In this document: positions 52,601 to 61,873 of the stretch, in pieces
How the letters are laid out: the number at the start of each line of letters is the position of its first letter
How positions within the stretch are numbered: position 1 is the stretch's first letter
DNA from: Seriola aureovittata
Lineage: Eukaryota > Chordata > Actinopteri > Carangiformes > Carangidae
NCBI RefSeq assembly: GCF_021018895.1
Contig: NC_079387.1
Coordinates: 2,449,583 to 2,513,582 of the forward strand
DNA: 64,000 bases
Direction of reading: 5' to 3'
Notes under the pieces: model-generated
The model's input: the letters and a program-made list of their open reading frames with translations, nothing else
What the model was told of the DNA's origin: nothing
The model's database searches: none
Made by a program: the position numbers and the translations under genes

Positions 52601-55600
52601 TCACTGCACTGCTGAACTGCTTCAACCCACAACTGGCTTCTTGGGTGCAAATTTCTCAGCGTTGATCATATGAACCTACGGTAATGATCGATATATGATT
52701 CCACCGCCTGCTTTCACATGCTATGATGACAGCCTGTTCATCTTGTGCCTGTTCATTCTGCATGTACAACTTATTGAGTCATCATTGCACACATCTTAAA
52801 TTATTAATCATTCTGAGATGCTTATCACCTCGGGTGAATTGGATGGTTAACCACACCTGATATCATAGAACCGATATACAATTTTAAATATTTTGACCTG
52901 ATGAAAATATGAATGGCATTGAAATGTTGCCCATTTATATAAATGTGTGGTTGCTATTACTCCTCTCACCATAATCCAAAATTCCCCATACATCCATAAA
53001 ATGAGCCAAGATTATTCTGTCTTTCTGCATCCCTGTTATTATGTAACATCGCTGCCTCCCGTTGCTCTTGATCATTTCATGGGGTTTCTCCTTTTCTGAA
53101 TCTCGGGTTGTTCCAACCAAAATGTACCACAGATGTGCGCACATACTTGAAAGAAAGCGAAATGTGGATAAAAGTGTCTGTGTTATTGGGTTATCATGTT
53201 CAAACTTCCCTGTGGAGTAGCCTTGTTCCATTTACACTATTTATGACACCACCTCCTCCTCCTGTTTAACAGCGTGCCTGAATGGGCATGACGCTTCAAC
53301 ATAACTCCCAAATCAAAAATCAATGGCACACACATGATCAAGTGCTTCCTATCTCATTGCTTCTTGAGGGTAAATTCGATAACACAGCTTACTTTTTCTT
53401 AGCAGGGCCTTTTACTAGCGGGGGTTGTTGGGAAGGGCCACCTTTCTCGACCGAGTTACCACGACGACAGCTCTGCTCTCCGGCCGAGGGGGAGGAGGAA
53501 TCTGATTGGGTGGTTTCGCAAACCACCTGGAAGCCCTGTGGGTGGGAGAGAGAGATGGACAGATACTGTATGTGGGTAGATAAACAGACAGAAAGACGTA
53601 CGGACAGTTCCTGATAATTAAAGCCTCTGAGGTTGGAGTGAGGTTTCTGTCATGACCCTTGCTAACCACACTAATGCTCCCGGATGGCTGGTGCTAATGA
53701 ATATTAGCAGCCAGCCCCAGTGGGAATGTTGAAGGGGGGAGGGGAAGAAGCCTCAGACTCTTGCCTGAACACATTCAATCAACATGGGAAGCAAAATCTG
53801 ACAAAGATCTGAGCTAAATGCGCTTACTCACCATGGGACCCGGGTTGCCAGATCCACAGGGGCTGCACTGGTTGTTGACTGGGGAATTCCTCTTAGCTGT
53901 TGAGACAGGCATAACAGATTACATGTCTTAATTATGAGAAAATAAAAAATAAATATACTTTTTATAGAGATGTGTATATATACTGTATATATGAGGAATT
54001 TTTTTTCACCTGTCACAATATTTCTCACAGGTTTGATGAGTGCAGTAAAGGCAGGGATGTCAGGCTGGCGGTGCTCCCACATTGGCTGCCATATTACCAG
54101 GCCGCTGGCCAATCGGAAGGTCAGATCTGACTCCTTAAAAACAAAACAAAAAAAAACAAGTGACATATTTAGAATCTCATTTATAGAGGAAGCAGTTTTG
54201 CACACCCAAAGCATGATTTAATCATCAAAATGCATGACTTGAAATGTTTCAGTATTATCATGTTGATGGATTTTTTGAAAGAGAACCGTGGTCATGGTAT
54301 GATCATTCACAAGATTCAGTAATTCATTGTTCAGTTGGGAAACAGTGCAGTCCCCAGGGTGCTGTAACGTGACTCTTGTATCCGTTTGTACACACAGATC
54401 AATAGTCATGAGGTGACCCTGAGTATTTGTGTTTCAGAGGGTTCGATATGAGCTTCTAGTATGAAGGCCAGTGGAGATGTTAACAATTTTACAATGAAGC
54501 TGAATGTGACTGCTGCTAAAAAAAATTCAAAAAATGACAACTATGTACAATCTCCCTAAGACAGTCATTTTTTGTATGATAGAAAAGACTAAACCTGTAC
54601 AGTAACAATGGCAGTTAGTGAACTATTTTGGTATGCTGTTATAAGAGTTTACTCCAAGGCTGCACACATTTATTTGACAAGCAACAGACCTTTATCCGAT
54701 GAATAAGCGGAGCAAAAAGGAACACAAACAGCTCCACGGTGGCCATGCTCTTGTGGAACAGCTTGGTACGAGTATGCTCATCGTCCTCCAGCAGGGAACC
54801 ACTGTGCTGGGGCCCTGACCCCCCTAGGGCCGAGCCGGAGCAGGAGCCGGGAGCCCCAGGTGACGAGCCCTGGTTTCCCACGGGCTGGAGGAAGGCACTG
54901 CTGCTGCTGCCCCCGGACCAGCCGTGGCCCAGGCTTGGCTCATGGTTGCACTCCTGGGCAGCCTCCAGCAGCATCCAGTGCAGAGTGTGGAGCAGCTTAG
55001 TCTCGGCCACGCCCAGCTTGTCCTGGTGGCCTGTCGGAGGTCAGAGGTCATGGGGTTAATGTTGAACGCTGCTTAGTGAGGTGATGAATCGGCAACATGA
55101 AGCTCTAGTGTTTGTGTGGGTGGATTTTGGCATATTACTGGATGTTTATGACACTCTTTATCATCAGTTGTGGTGATTCTTCACTTCAGTTTAAGTATAT
55201 TTGCTTTTCTTTGTCTTATATGAAAATAAGCTGATTATCCTTTTGGTTTTAGACTGTTGATGAGACAAAACAAGCAATTTGAAGATATCACCTTGGGCTT
55301 TAGGAAATTATGTGGATCACTTTTCATTATTTTGGACCAGAAAATGAATTGATCAAACACAATATAATCAGCAGATTAATAAATAATGAAAATAGTCAAC
55401 AGTTGAGGCCCTTTTATCAATAGTAAAAGACCAAGGAATATTTTTTTCTCGTCTTTTTAATGCTGTATATATATTTAGGCACCTTAGATAGTCATTGAAT
55501 CTGAATGTCCTCAAATTGCTTTTTATGAGGATTTAGATGCTCACATGATTCAGAAAAAGAATACATGCAATTCAAATAAACATATTTTGTTCTTTGTATT

Positions 55601-56942
55601 CCCATAATTGAGAACTGCGATGTACTTTAAAGTCAGGCTGTCCTGTAACTGAAAGAACATCCGTTCCGTGTTTTGTTGAATGAGGATAACCTGGATGAGG
55701 CTGTCAACTCAATGACTACAGTGGTGGTAATGTGTGTCCTGCGTGTCCTCACCCAGCTTGTTCCTGTTAGACAGCAGGATGGAGGTGCAGTGGAGTACAT
55801 GAGGCAGGGCTGCTTGGACGAGCTCCCAGCGCGAGATACTCTGGATGGCCTCTGACAGGGCCGGTGACAGCCCATGGAGCTTATTCTCCACCAGCACCCG
55901 CTCAAAGGACTGGGGAGGCAGCCAGGGAGAGGAAGAAAAAAAAGACATCAGCCAGGGACTAAAGCCTTTTTCTTTGACTATCTAAATGTCCCACATGGCC
56001 TCAAGCAAGGCAATGCCTGTGGGAGAGACACTGGCAGCTCTGTTTGGATCCAAAGGGATCTGGAAAAGTGTCATTATGGATATGAGTTTCCAAAGGTCTG
56101 GCTCCTGGGTAATAGGAGGAAGCAAGGGCAAAAACTAATTTGTTAAATGCAAAATAAAGAGCCCACTTGATCTGCAGGTGCATTAAGGTAAAAACAGATT
56201 ACTGGGAAGGGAGCGATTATTTTCCCATCACCACACACATGGCATTATGAAATGACTTACCACACAAGATGCTTCATACTGTTTTCCCAACTTTGGACGC
56301 AGAAATGCACTGAAAAAAATAAAATAAAAACAATGGAAACATGCTCAGATTAGATTGAAACAAAATGACACTATGAAATCGCAAATGTCAGATAATATTT
56401 TTTAAACAACAAAGCATACTGTACATGCCATTTTACACCAACATGACAGTCATTTCACTGCAGCTAGTCCACATACCAGTCTATCTATTTGGCCAACTTT
56501 CCATTGAAAATTTGCTTCACAGGTGTGACATCATACGATCTGCATCCGTATGCATTCACAGTGAACACCTTGCAAAAAAAAAAAAAAAAAACATGCAGCC
56601 CACCCTCCTCCATTTATAACATTCAGTGAAACCGGTGAACTGATACACTCAGTGACACGGTTTCCCATTCACGGGTTGAAGCATATTAAGCCAATACATC
56701 TATTTTGACGCCAATCACAACAAAAATGCGGGTTTTCTTCTCATGTGTCAGGCTGAGACTTTGCCACGGCAGCTGTCAGATCCTTGATCCTCCTTATTTT
56801 CGGGCACTGGCACACACCTGTTATCAATTTCCACTGAAGCCCACACTAACCTGGTTTGCCTCCATAGGAAGGTCTGGATGGGGAACGGTATACCCTTCCC
56901 GCACTCCGGCTCATTTTCGTCCAGGCTTTTCCTCTTCACCAT
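12119..56942 (-). CDS. unc80: UNC80, NALCN sodium-leak channel scaffold subunit (complete, 64 coding exons)
   Basis: UNC80 is a giant helical-repeat protein that, with UNC79, binds the NALCN sodium-leak channel and is needed for its neuronal current. The start is the ATG at 56940-56942 (MVKRKS..., followed by GIPFPIQTFLWRQT, the conserved UNC80 N-terminus). The stop is at 12119-12121, after the conserved ending DLDLDESHV. I traced 64 exons by eye with AG/GT borders. Lengths sum to 10182 nt, or 3393 residues plus stop, somewhat longer than human UNC80. No frameshift or stop breaks the path, so the gene looks intact. Exon coordinates are in the five segment entries. Two candidate microexons are not counted in the sum. 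Intron 7 holds a 6.26-kb retrotransposon. The order map2 then unc80 on one strand matches the mammalian locus. Confidence 0.96.
18174..18214. repeat. TG/CA microsatellite beside unc80 exon 52 donor
   Basis: About 20 TG units on the plus strand read as CA repeats on the transcribed strand, beginning roughly 20 nt after the exon 52 donor. Comparable CA/TG runs in unc80 introns lie at about 13821-13856, 14400-14424, 19529-19588 and 33247-33284. Confidence 0.95.
19813..25116 (-). CDS. unc80: unc80 exons 34-51
   Basis: Exons: 24930-25116, 24628-24756, 24382-24525, 24037-24137, 23842-23928, 23541-23724, 23353-23447, 23075-23164, 22878-22979, 22615-22795, 22261-22526, 21681-21815, 21364-21502, 21021-21117, 20725-20895, 20529-20621, 20226-20444, 19813-20013. 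Landmarks are RSHQRAEHILKNLQQEEEK, CAAVLPIVHLMEDGEVRDDG, YFVRTPCEWGMDAISATLTF, VVHGQNECDIPTQLPVHEDT, FLGMPSEYPWGDEMMLFLNV, FNHLFSLSGYQWILPTMLQ, SISEAIKLCVTVVAYAPESF and ITDWSSEAVRPALILILKRL. The dense, small exons have very high conservation. The exon 34 acceptor follows a long C tract (see findings). Confidence 0.95.
25122..25141. repeat. Poly-G tract (poly-C on the transcribed strand)
   Basis: A run of about 20 G on the plus strand forms the pyrimidine tract of the unc80 exon 34 acceptor: poly-C, then TTTCAG. Homopolymers of this length are prone to length variation and sequencing error. Confidence 0.9.
25250..26280. other. unc80 intron 33, unassigned part
   Basis: AT-rich intron sequence between exons 33 and 34 on the minus strand. 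I see no coding signal or recognised element in this part. Confidence 0.6.
26288..26973. mobile_element. Non-autonomous inverted-repeat transposon (MITE-like) in unc80 intron 33
   Basis: The left end, TTAAAGGG..TTC.TCACCCAAA (26288-26310), is the reverse complement of the right end, TTTGGGTGAACAATCCCTTTAA (26952-26973), apart from a few mismatches. TTAA borders both ends. The 686-bp body has no ORF. It contains CATGTTAACATGCT and 'TCATGGCAATCCATTG..GTTGTTGAGATATTTCAG', sequence I recognise as widespread in fish genomes. It also holds C and G homopolymers near 26885 and 26940. The superfamily is unresolved. Confidence 0.65.
27295..30880 (-). CDS. unc80: unc80 exons 22-33
   Basis: Exons: 30708-30880, 30370-30582, 30135-30270, 29787-29920, 29479-29656, 29162-29371, 28720-28817, 28427-28630, 28213-28320, 27968-28106, 27531-27712, 27295-27426. 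This is one of the best-conserved parts: VVNLGAIRQGMKRFQFLLNC, FVHRCNRGNWPEWMKGHHVN, KCGCPFALKMAACQLLLEIT, HPHCYQHHSRSCARLVRAIK, LSPAPLSLLIKAAPIL and LKFYTLWRFRYQVWPRMEEG. Exon 27 encodes a basic, serine-rich segment (KIRIGGSRLLQIKGARSF) that may be a regulatory site. Introns here are mostly 0.1-0.6 kb. Confidence 0.94.
32632..43876 (-). CDS. unc80: unc80 exons 8-21
   Basis: Exons: 43603-43876, 43349-43483, 42995-43211, 42241-42381, 41238-41506, 40780-41115, 40541-40672, 39929-40076, 37564-37712, 36497-36660, 35303-35401, 34850-35058, 33009-33115, 32632-32725. Recognisable UNC80 blocks are ATYFDVAVLRCLLQPHW (exon 8), KVSLTNLRRQAVPDLSSDLG (exon 9), HEDHLDVSPTRSTFSFGSFS (exon 10), HDISSRICDVALNI (exon 13), LGCAYGCGEGHRGLSGDRLR (exon 14) and SRSRRISLRKKLKLPIG (exon 19). 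Exon 13 encodes a glycine-rich, low-complexity loop, a feature also present in mammals. Exon 21 ends at 32632 (GTAAAT donor). The open frame running past it is intron. Confidence 0.93.
34745..34768 (-). CDS. unc80: Candidate 24-nt microexon of unc80
   Basis: Between exons 19 and 20 the minus strand reads CTTTTTTTTAG, 24 nt, then GTAATT. With the split codon at this junction it inserts eight residues in frame, turning LPIGNW into LPIEPELKKPTGNW. Exon length is a multiple of three and both splice sites are good. Optional use would lengthen the loop after the basic SRSRRISLRKK segment. Not verified by transcripts. Confidence 0.55.
38252..38266 (-). CDS. unc80: Candidate 15-nt microexon of unc80
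   Basis: Between exons 15 and 16 the minus strand carries CTTTTCTCTTGCAG, then AGTACGGCAGTGCAG, then GTGAGA. Exon 15 ends with one base of a split codon and exon 16 begins with two, so the 15 nt insert in frame, adding KYGSA and changing the junction asparagine to aspartate. The strong pyrimidine tract, clean donor and preserved frame argue for an alternatively spliced, probably neuronal, microexon. Not verified by transcripts. Confidence 0.55.
39240..39660. repeat. Dispersed fish repeat fragment in unc80 intron 15
   Basis: The motifs TTAGCATGTTCACCATTTTG, AGCATGTCAGCATGCTAA and TTTTGCAGGTATTTGGTCAT recur in teleost interspersed repeats and resemble the interior of the element at 26288-26973. 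Borders are uncertain and there is no coding capacity. Confidence 0.5.
43923..45520 (+). repeat. 5' LTR
   Basis: This is an exact-length match to the copy at 48581-50178. A TATA-like GTATATGC at about 45032 and an AATAAA at 45077-45082 place the R region near 45060-45110, so U3 is about 1.1 kb and U5 about 0.4 kb. Its CA repeat (about 44974-45030) has two 'CAACAC' interruptions that the other LTR lacks. ORFs within it are duplicated in the 3' LTR and are not real genes. Confidence 0.92.
45418..45550 (+). other. Primer-binding site and two upstream PBS-like units
   Basis: Right after the 5' LTR, TGGTGCCCCCGTGTGAGG begins at 45524. Two related units lie inside the end of the LTR, at 45418 (TGGTGTCCAGCTCATGAGG) and about 45456 (TGGTGCCGCCCGTGTGAGG). 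Each is followed by GAGTACT and preceded by AACA or ACACA. Only the outermost unit is outside the LTR and can be the present PBS. I did not identify the priming tRNA. Confidence 0.6.
46382..48139 (+). CDS. Gag-like protein of the LTR retrotransposon
   Basis: This 585-residue protein is uninterrupted, with a good start context (ACAATGG). Its layout is: N-terminal region; a coiled-coil-like stretch at about 70-125 (heptads around LEEEVKSLRAQNAFLLQEV); a serine/proline-rich linker to about 285; a capsid-like helical region at about 285-455, with a patch resembling the major homology region (HPNDFYQRLRHAYFQG); and a basic, RS/RH-rich tail that could bind RNA. There is no CCHC zinc knuckle and no protease DTG motif. 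It would form particles carrying the element's RNA. Similar capsid regions occur in fish Ty3/Gypsy-type gags, which is my basis for the class. The open frame suggests recent activity or selection. Confidence 0.85.
   Translation: MENSCVEQFISSLAQSLKPGYLEFISKLNSSECSKEIDLLLSDKGDAQTASKGPLLRCVLLNFHRQTSISLQSQAALEEEVKSLRAQNAFLLQEVKEANKKAMRYLGDLHAAELDLCSHKEELLRVKSECFVPPRSVSACDSGFSASHSSLNDRLTPPPLKGWDKFPTDPKSWEMKSAPQPPLRDRGYTHLTSHLPETDTEETGSLSGRGYSCSHQPLMHNSFNCAHPSNRRTKTFPDCSASSLHLHESDDRCSAPSSSPASIVSPSSVGTSQCPRLEALELLAKDIEHFDPDSSDQHIENYFRELDHNLIDLPHATQREKTKLVWKTSSKAVHKFMQSLPPSVRDDYKKLCQALTEEFSPAADEIESLVAASQIKHSRHEHPNDFYQRLRHAYFQGRNTPGLEQNSTFKSLFLRNLHPCVRTHVTLMTHQGKPTMQEIKKMTKMAWETMVNSKARGKTTEPSNSNTLASHRHVTSKDHPQNRSKGGDKRPHMGGERNRHAHQVRRDRHSHNRSRRRPYAEILAQTQDQSTHGSDNDHVISDHVNSDSDNASECSSFSYSKCYSLVPQVKENLKLRRSRVRRTEY
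48140..48565 (+). other. Short interior after gag, no pol
   Basis: The roughly 430 bases between the gag stop and the purine tract hold a CAG repeat (near 48197) and no ORF with retroelement enzyme motifs. Confidence 0.8.
48568..48580 (+). other. Polypurine tract
   Basis: ACAAAGGGGGGAC lies directly before the 3' LTR, the expected position for the plus-strand primer of reverse transcription. Confidence 0.8.
48581..50178 (+). repeat. 3' LTR
   Basis: This is the second copy of the LTR, 4658 bp downstream of the first, with AATAAA at 49735-49740. Its CA repeat (about 49632-49688) is uninterrupted, unlike that of the 5' LTR. It ends in CCCAACA followed by the TTAG duplication. Confidence 0.92.
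51003..51018. promoter_or_regulatory. X-box-like RFX motif (imperfect)
   Basis: GGTTGCCGTAGAAACC differs by two bases from the palindromic RFX target GTTGCCATGGAAAC and lies about 100 bp from a perfect copy. Binding is inferred. Confidence 0.4.
51104..51119. promoter_or_regulatory. X-box RFX motif (consensus)
   Basis: GGTTGCCATGGAAACT matches the RFX X-box consensus exactly, inside a GC-rich patch of the otherwise AT-rich intron 7 of unc80. RFX factors act in neurons and ciliated cells, so an intronic enhancer is plausible but not shown. Confidence 0.5.
53393..56942 (-). CDS. unc80: unc80 exons 1-7 (N-terminal region)
   Basis: Coding exons, 5' to 3' on the minus strand: 56851-56942, 56261-56309, 55753-55909, 54690-55030, 54010-54133, 53832-53896, 53393-53535. 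They encode the conserved N-terminal helical repeat region: FERVLVENKLHGLSPALSEA in exon 3, LLHTLHWMLLEA and MATVELFVFLFAPL in exon 4, LASGLVIWQPMWEHRQP in exon 5. Exon 7 keeps a conserved start (GFQVVCET) but its remainder is poorly conserved. I ended it at 53393 because only the GTAAGC donor there gives the phase needed to enter exon 8 in frame. Confidence 0.93.
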
Positions 56943-57124
56943 TTTGGCCGGACCTGCCTGCCTGCTTGCCCGCCCGCCTGCGTGCGACCACCGGACCGGG
57001 CTGCTGGCTCTGCCCAGGTGACCAGCGAGCTTCCCCTCACGACATGATTGGGTTCGTCCTGCGTAAAATGGCTGCAAGTATCGGTCGGTCGGCGGCAATA
57101 GAGAGAGAGAGAGAGAGAGAACGG

Positions 57125-57173
<49 letters not shown>

Positions 57174-57260
57174 CAAGGGTGGGGGGTGGAGGGTGGGGGA
57201 GACGGAGAAGGAGAGAGCGCTCTGATTTCAGCACCTCCCTCACCGGACAGTGACAGTTGA
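56943..57260 (-). promoter_or_regulatory. unc80: unc80 5' UTR / promoter-proximal region with GA repeat
   Basis: This is GC-rich sequence just upstream of the unc80 start codon, followed by a GA/CT repeat (about 57102-57172) interrupted by GGGA. It is the natural place for the unc80 promoter, but I see no clear TATA box and the start site is unknown. Confidence 0.4.
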
Positions 57261-57269
57261 TCGGCGTGC

Positions 57270-59839
57270 TAATTTGTCGGCGGCGGAGCTTAAAGACGCA
57301 GTGTGCAGCTGAGCCAGATGTTTTTTCCGTGTCAGCTGCTGTGCTTCGTTATGGGAGAGGGCACACATACACTGCACATATGGATAAAAAAAAATAATAA
57401 TAAAAAAATTGCTGCTGATTTGCACCTGAATGGTGCATTCACACGAGGGTTAACATCCCCTACCCCCCATTTGAATGTCAACAGGTTGTTTAATAACCCA
57501 GGTGGACAATCTATGTAGTGGCCTATGAAAGAATTGTGTTGGAGGAAGTATTCAGTCTTGTTTTCTGAAATAAGTATAGCAATACAACACTATAAAATAT
57601 TGCACATAATGCAGGTTCTGCATAAGTGCATGCATTCTGCACAAGGGAAAGTATTGACTACAAAAGGTACTTCGATTATCAAAATGAAAAATAATCATTC
57701 GGCATATTGCTCCTTTCATTCATTTAATCTGTAGTAATGCATCATATTTTATAAGCTGATCATATGTTTTGTATGTAGCCTAAAGTCTTTATCTGCAAAA
57801 AAAAAAATAGACAGATGTATGTATGTACCGGGGTAAATATTGGAGTAGAATTATTATTATGATTTTGCTAAGGTTATTTTTTGAGACTTTGAAAAGCTGC
57901 TTCTGGAAACCCCTGAAAACATTATACAGCTGCTTTTACATGATGAGTAGGAGCTGTGACAAGCAAACTAGGCTTTAAAATAGGTGTAAAAACCCTTTAA
58001 ATAAAGTTATCATCCACCACTGGATACAGCCACCACTATACATAAGTAGGCTACTACAATTCTACTTACTTAGAAATGAAAAAAAGGGGTTTTAAGGTCG
58101 GTTATGTAGCAGACTTTCTTGGTAGGAACCAGTAAATTTCATGAGGTTGCCACTGGCAGTTTTTCACAATAAAAGTCTCCAATATATCAGTATAGACACC
58201 AGCCATGCACATTAACATATTGTCCCTATTCACTTATACATATACATAAAAAAATAAAAACTAGAGAGAACCACTTTTTATTTTCTTTATTTCTGTTGTC
58301 ATCATCATCCTGTAGGAGCATTTGTCATCAGTACGTCTCAAACATTGGAGAGTGTGCACACATCTACATGGTCTTTTAAATACACTTACACAGGCAAAGA
58401 GGGGCTGGGGAGCACGGGAGCAAGAATATAGGAAGCACAGAAGAACACTGGAGGGGCAGCTGACATTGGGGAGGAGAAGAAGAGAGGGGGGGTGAGGGTG
58501 GGGGGTAGAGTAATTTCACAATGGTGAGCAGAGAATATGTTAGAACTGTTCTGTTTTTTACTCTTTTTTTTTTAATGAATCCTAACAGCTGCAAGTTGAG
58601 GGTCTTTTTCAGTTTCTTCTTTCATTTCCTCTAAAGTTACCGGTTCAATCGCACAAAAGGGCCAAGTAGCTGCTCTTTCAAATGGAATGTTTTCATATAA
58701 AGCTTCTTACTTTCCACTTCTTCTTCTTTTTTCTTTTTTTTTTTTTAAAACAAACTTCGGGCCCTTTGTCCATTCAGATACGTTGTACGACCCCCTCTCT
58801 GCCAAAAGGAGAAAAGTCACAGGAGCGTGAGAGGCTTTTTAGGGATCTGACCTTGAAGTTTAGACACTAGGATGCACCCTGGCCATTTACACTCGCACTG
58901 ACAAGTTTAAGATTTCTCCAAATAGATCTAATTTATTTATAATTCATTTGCCATGCCAGCATAACAGCGTTGATGTAGCCTAATAAAACCACAGCGCTAA
59001 TGTAAAACCAAACAAAGAGCAGCCCATTGGTTTGAAGAAAAGAGAACAGAAGAGAAATCTATTGGAAAGCTAGCCTTTTAGCACTTGACTCAACATAACT
59101 GCAATGGTTATCAACATTTAAGTGCTAATAAGCCAGTGCAGCCACAGGGAACATACAAAACTGGAACAACTTCCACTACAGTGACATATATAAAAAGAAA
59201 ACATAGCAAGAGAACACAATTTGTCCAACAATTCAGCACATATCAGGAAAATCATAAGTTTAAAATCCAACCAACGAACAAACAAAAATTCATGTTGTTT
59301 GACTTAAAATGTCACATTTTATCAGACATGCTCATCAACCATTCTTTTGCAGGTACAGTTACACGCCATGTTTCTTTAAGTTATGTCTCTCACACACAGA
59401 TGTATCTTTAAGACTACCGTCTAGTATCTAGTAGCTATATCTTGCATTCAGTACCATATAAATTCTGAATGGACGTTATGCATGAGTTCACCTTAAAGTT
59501 TATCCCCATACAAGTGGAATGTAGTGATGCTTTTCACGCTAAAAATATCACTGTACAATCATAAAACCATCAACGCGTTCTTAGACAAACACATCCAGTC
59601 AAACCTTCGTATTAGGCCTATCTGAAACAAAACAGAAAAGTCCATATTTCGAGTGAACAAAAATGAATGGAAAAACAAAATTAAGATTGACTGGGCGTGT
59701 CCCTTTTAAAGGGGGTGAATGACGGATAATCTTAGAATTCAGTTTTTTAAAATCCCACGGGAAAGGGTGGAAGGGGTGTTGATGGACAAGACAGTCAATC
59801 AACTACAACAGCAGAACCTATGGGGTCAAGTGTGTGTGT

Positions 59840-59870
<31 letters not shown>

Positions 59871-60017
59871 GCGGGGGGGGGTCATGTTGCAGTGAGGAAC
59901 CATGGGAGAACACTGGATGCTTATCAGTGAATGAGACCGATGGGAAGAGGAGTAATGGTGTGGATTTTTTTTTTTTCTTTCTTTTTCGGAGGGGTCTCCG
60001 AAGCGGAGGCAGCCGGC
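57270..60017 (-). other. map2: map2-unc80 intergenic DNA including the map2 3' UTR
   Basis: The map2 3' UTR runs from 60017 towards lower coordinates. Minus-strand polyadenylation candidates (TTTATT on the plus strand) occur near 58930 and 58279. A TG repeat joined to a G-rich tract lies at about 59829-59880. No further gene is visible. Confidence 0.5.
59829..59880. repeat. TG microsatellite followed by G tract in the map2 3' UTR
   Basis: About 12 TG units run directly into some 27 bases that are nearly all G. On the transcribed strand this is a C tract followed by CA repeats. Confidence 0.9.
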
Positions 60018-61842
60018 TCATAAGCCCTGCTTGGCCAGAGCGGCGGTGACATCCTGGGCCAGCGTGGAGAGCTGTGGTGACTCCAGGAGATTGATGCTGC
60101 CGGCGGAGGACAGGCGAGGGGAAGTGCCTCCTGTCTCGACCCCGGGGGAGTGGGTGACGACGATTTCAGCGCCGTGGTCCACTCGGGCTTTGGCTGATTC
60201 CCGGAAGCTCAGCTTGTGGCTCTCAATCTAGCGGGTACGGACAAGAGACTTTAGGTCAAGGTTATTTTCTCTTGGGAAGGACAGAGACATCGTGTGCACA
60301 AGATATTTGCGTGCTTCTTTTTACCATAACATTGCCCCCTCCAGGAATGTGGGCGGTGTTGTCCAGGGAGCCGACCTTGGCATGGGCCTTTTCTTTAAAG
60401 TCCAGCTTCTGATTCTCAATACGCACGTGGCCTCCCCCTGGGAGCAGGACAGCAAGAAGGAGAGGAAAAGAAATAAACCTGTGCTGCATCACTTCTCCCT
60501 AGCTACGCTCAGGGCAAAGACTCAGTCTGTGCAATTCAGTACACATGTTTGAGTTGGTACCATGTTTGATTTGATTAATTCTGTACATACGGTATCATAT
60601 AAGGCAGGGAATATGGCTGAAATCCTATACTGACATATTAAAACATGGCACAGGTATGTAAAATCACATATAAAATAGTTAAATTGAGACCAAACAGCAG
60701 AAATGTACATGTATAAACTCTGCAAGATAATCTAAACTAAATGAGCTTTTAAGTTTGTTATGTTTGGATGTTAGATCTTTGTAATCTTATTATCTCTACA
60801 TATTAACTTCAGACATTATATGCTGCACTGATAAAGAGCAGCTCCTTACACAAAGTGGCACATTAAATATTGTGTATACACAAGGGTCATTAAAAAGCAG
60901 CCCTTTATGGTACCTGGCTTGTGGTGGATGTTGGACATAGAGCCGCACTTGGCAGTGACGTGGCTCAAGTCGATCTTCTTGGTTTGGATTTGGATCTGTG
61001 GGCAGCACTGTACATTAAATCCAAGTTTACAAGAAAAAGACAGTGAGGGAAGCTAGACGCTACACACACACCTTGTAGAGATGGAACCTAAACAAAGTAA
61101 CAGACGTGAAATGAAGAGGAAGACGATGCGATATGTTTTGTGATGCAAAGCCAAAAGTCGGTATGGAAAAGTTGCAAATCAGCTACAGGATGACACAACA
61201 CGAAGAACGAATGGAGACGGATTAGGTCGAGCAATGCTGATGAGACATCGTCGACGTCGGCTCCCCGGAGAGGGTTAACATGAATAGCAAGCAGCGACAA
61301 CACAGACAGCAAGCAAACACAGAACGCGGGCACTACATGATGCTACAGGGAGCAGATGCTTCAATTAAACTTTATTGTCCATGGGTGATATGAATTAGTG
61401 CGTCTACAAACACTGTTAAAAAGATACGGTGACAACCCTGCATGCTGTAGAGAGGTGTTTATGTTAAGATTTTATACACTCTGCAGAGATACTGCATGTT
61501 GTGGCCCAGGCAAATAAAAAAAAATATATATTTTTGGTGCAAATGAAAGTAGAAAATTGAATATATTTGCTTCTGGGGCACAAAACACAGTTGATAAAGA
61601 TGACGACACTCCACGGCTACAGTTCACAGACACGTTCATGGCTAAATGTGTTTAGTTTATTAGAATGAGAGGACTTGGAGAGATGCTTTTGAATGTGTGT
61701 GTGTATGTGCTTTTCTGCGGAGTCACTCACGTTTCCCCCGCCTGCTGTGTGCTGGAGTTTGTCCAGGGAGCCACATTTAGACTGAACGTGGCTAAAATCC
61801 AGTTTAACACTTGGAATCATGACCTGGGAATGACAGGGTGAC

Positions 61843-61873
<31 letters not shown>

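Larger units (their letters stand above)
50179..53392. other. Remainder of unc80 intron 7
   Basis: This is non-coding intron sequence with a GA microsatellite at about 50810-50842, a TG run at about 52378-52398 and a GC-rich island near 51000-51250 containing two X-box motifs. No ORF here has a recognisable family. Confidence 0.6.

Noticed and set aside
57037..57253. Ser-Leu or Glu-Arg rich ORFs near 57.1 kb
   Set aside because: They come from the GA/CT repeat upstream of the unc80 start.
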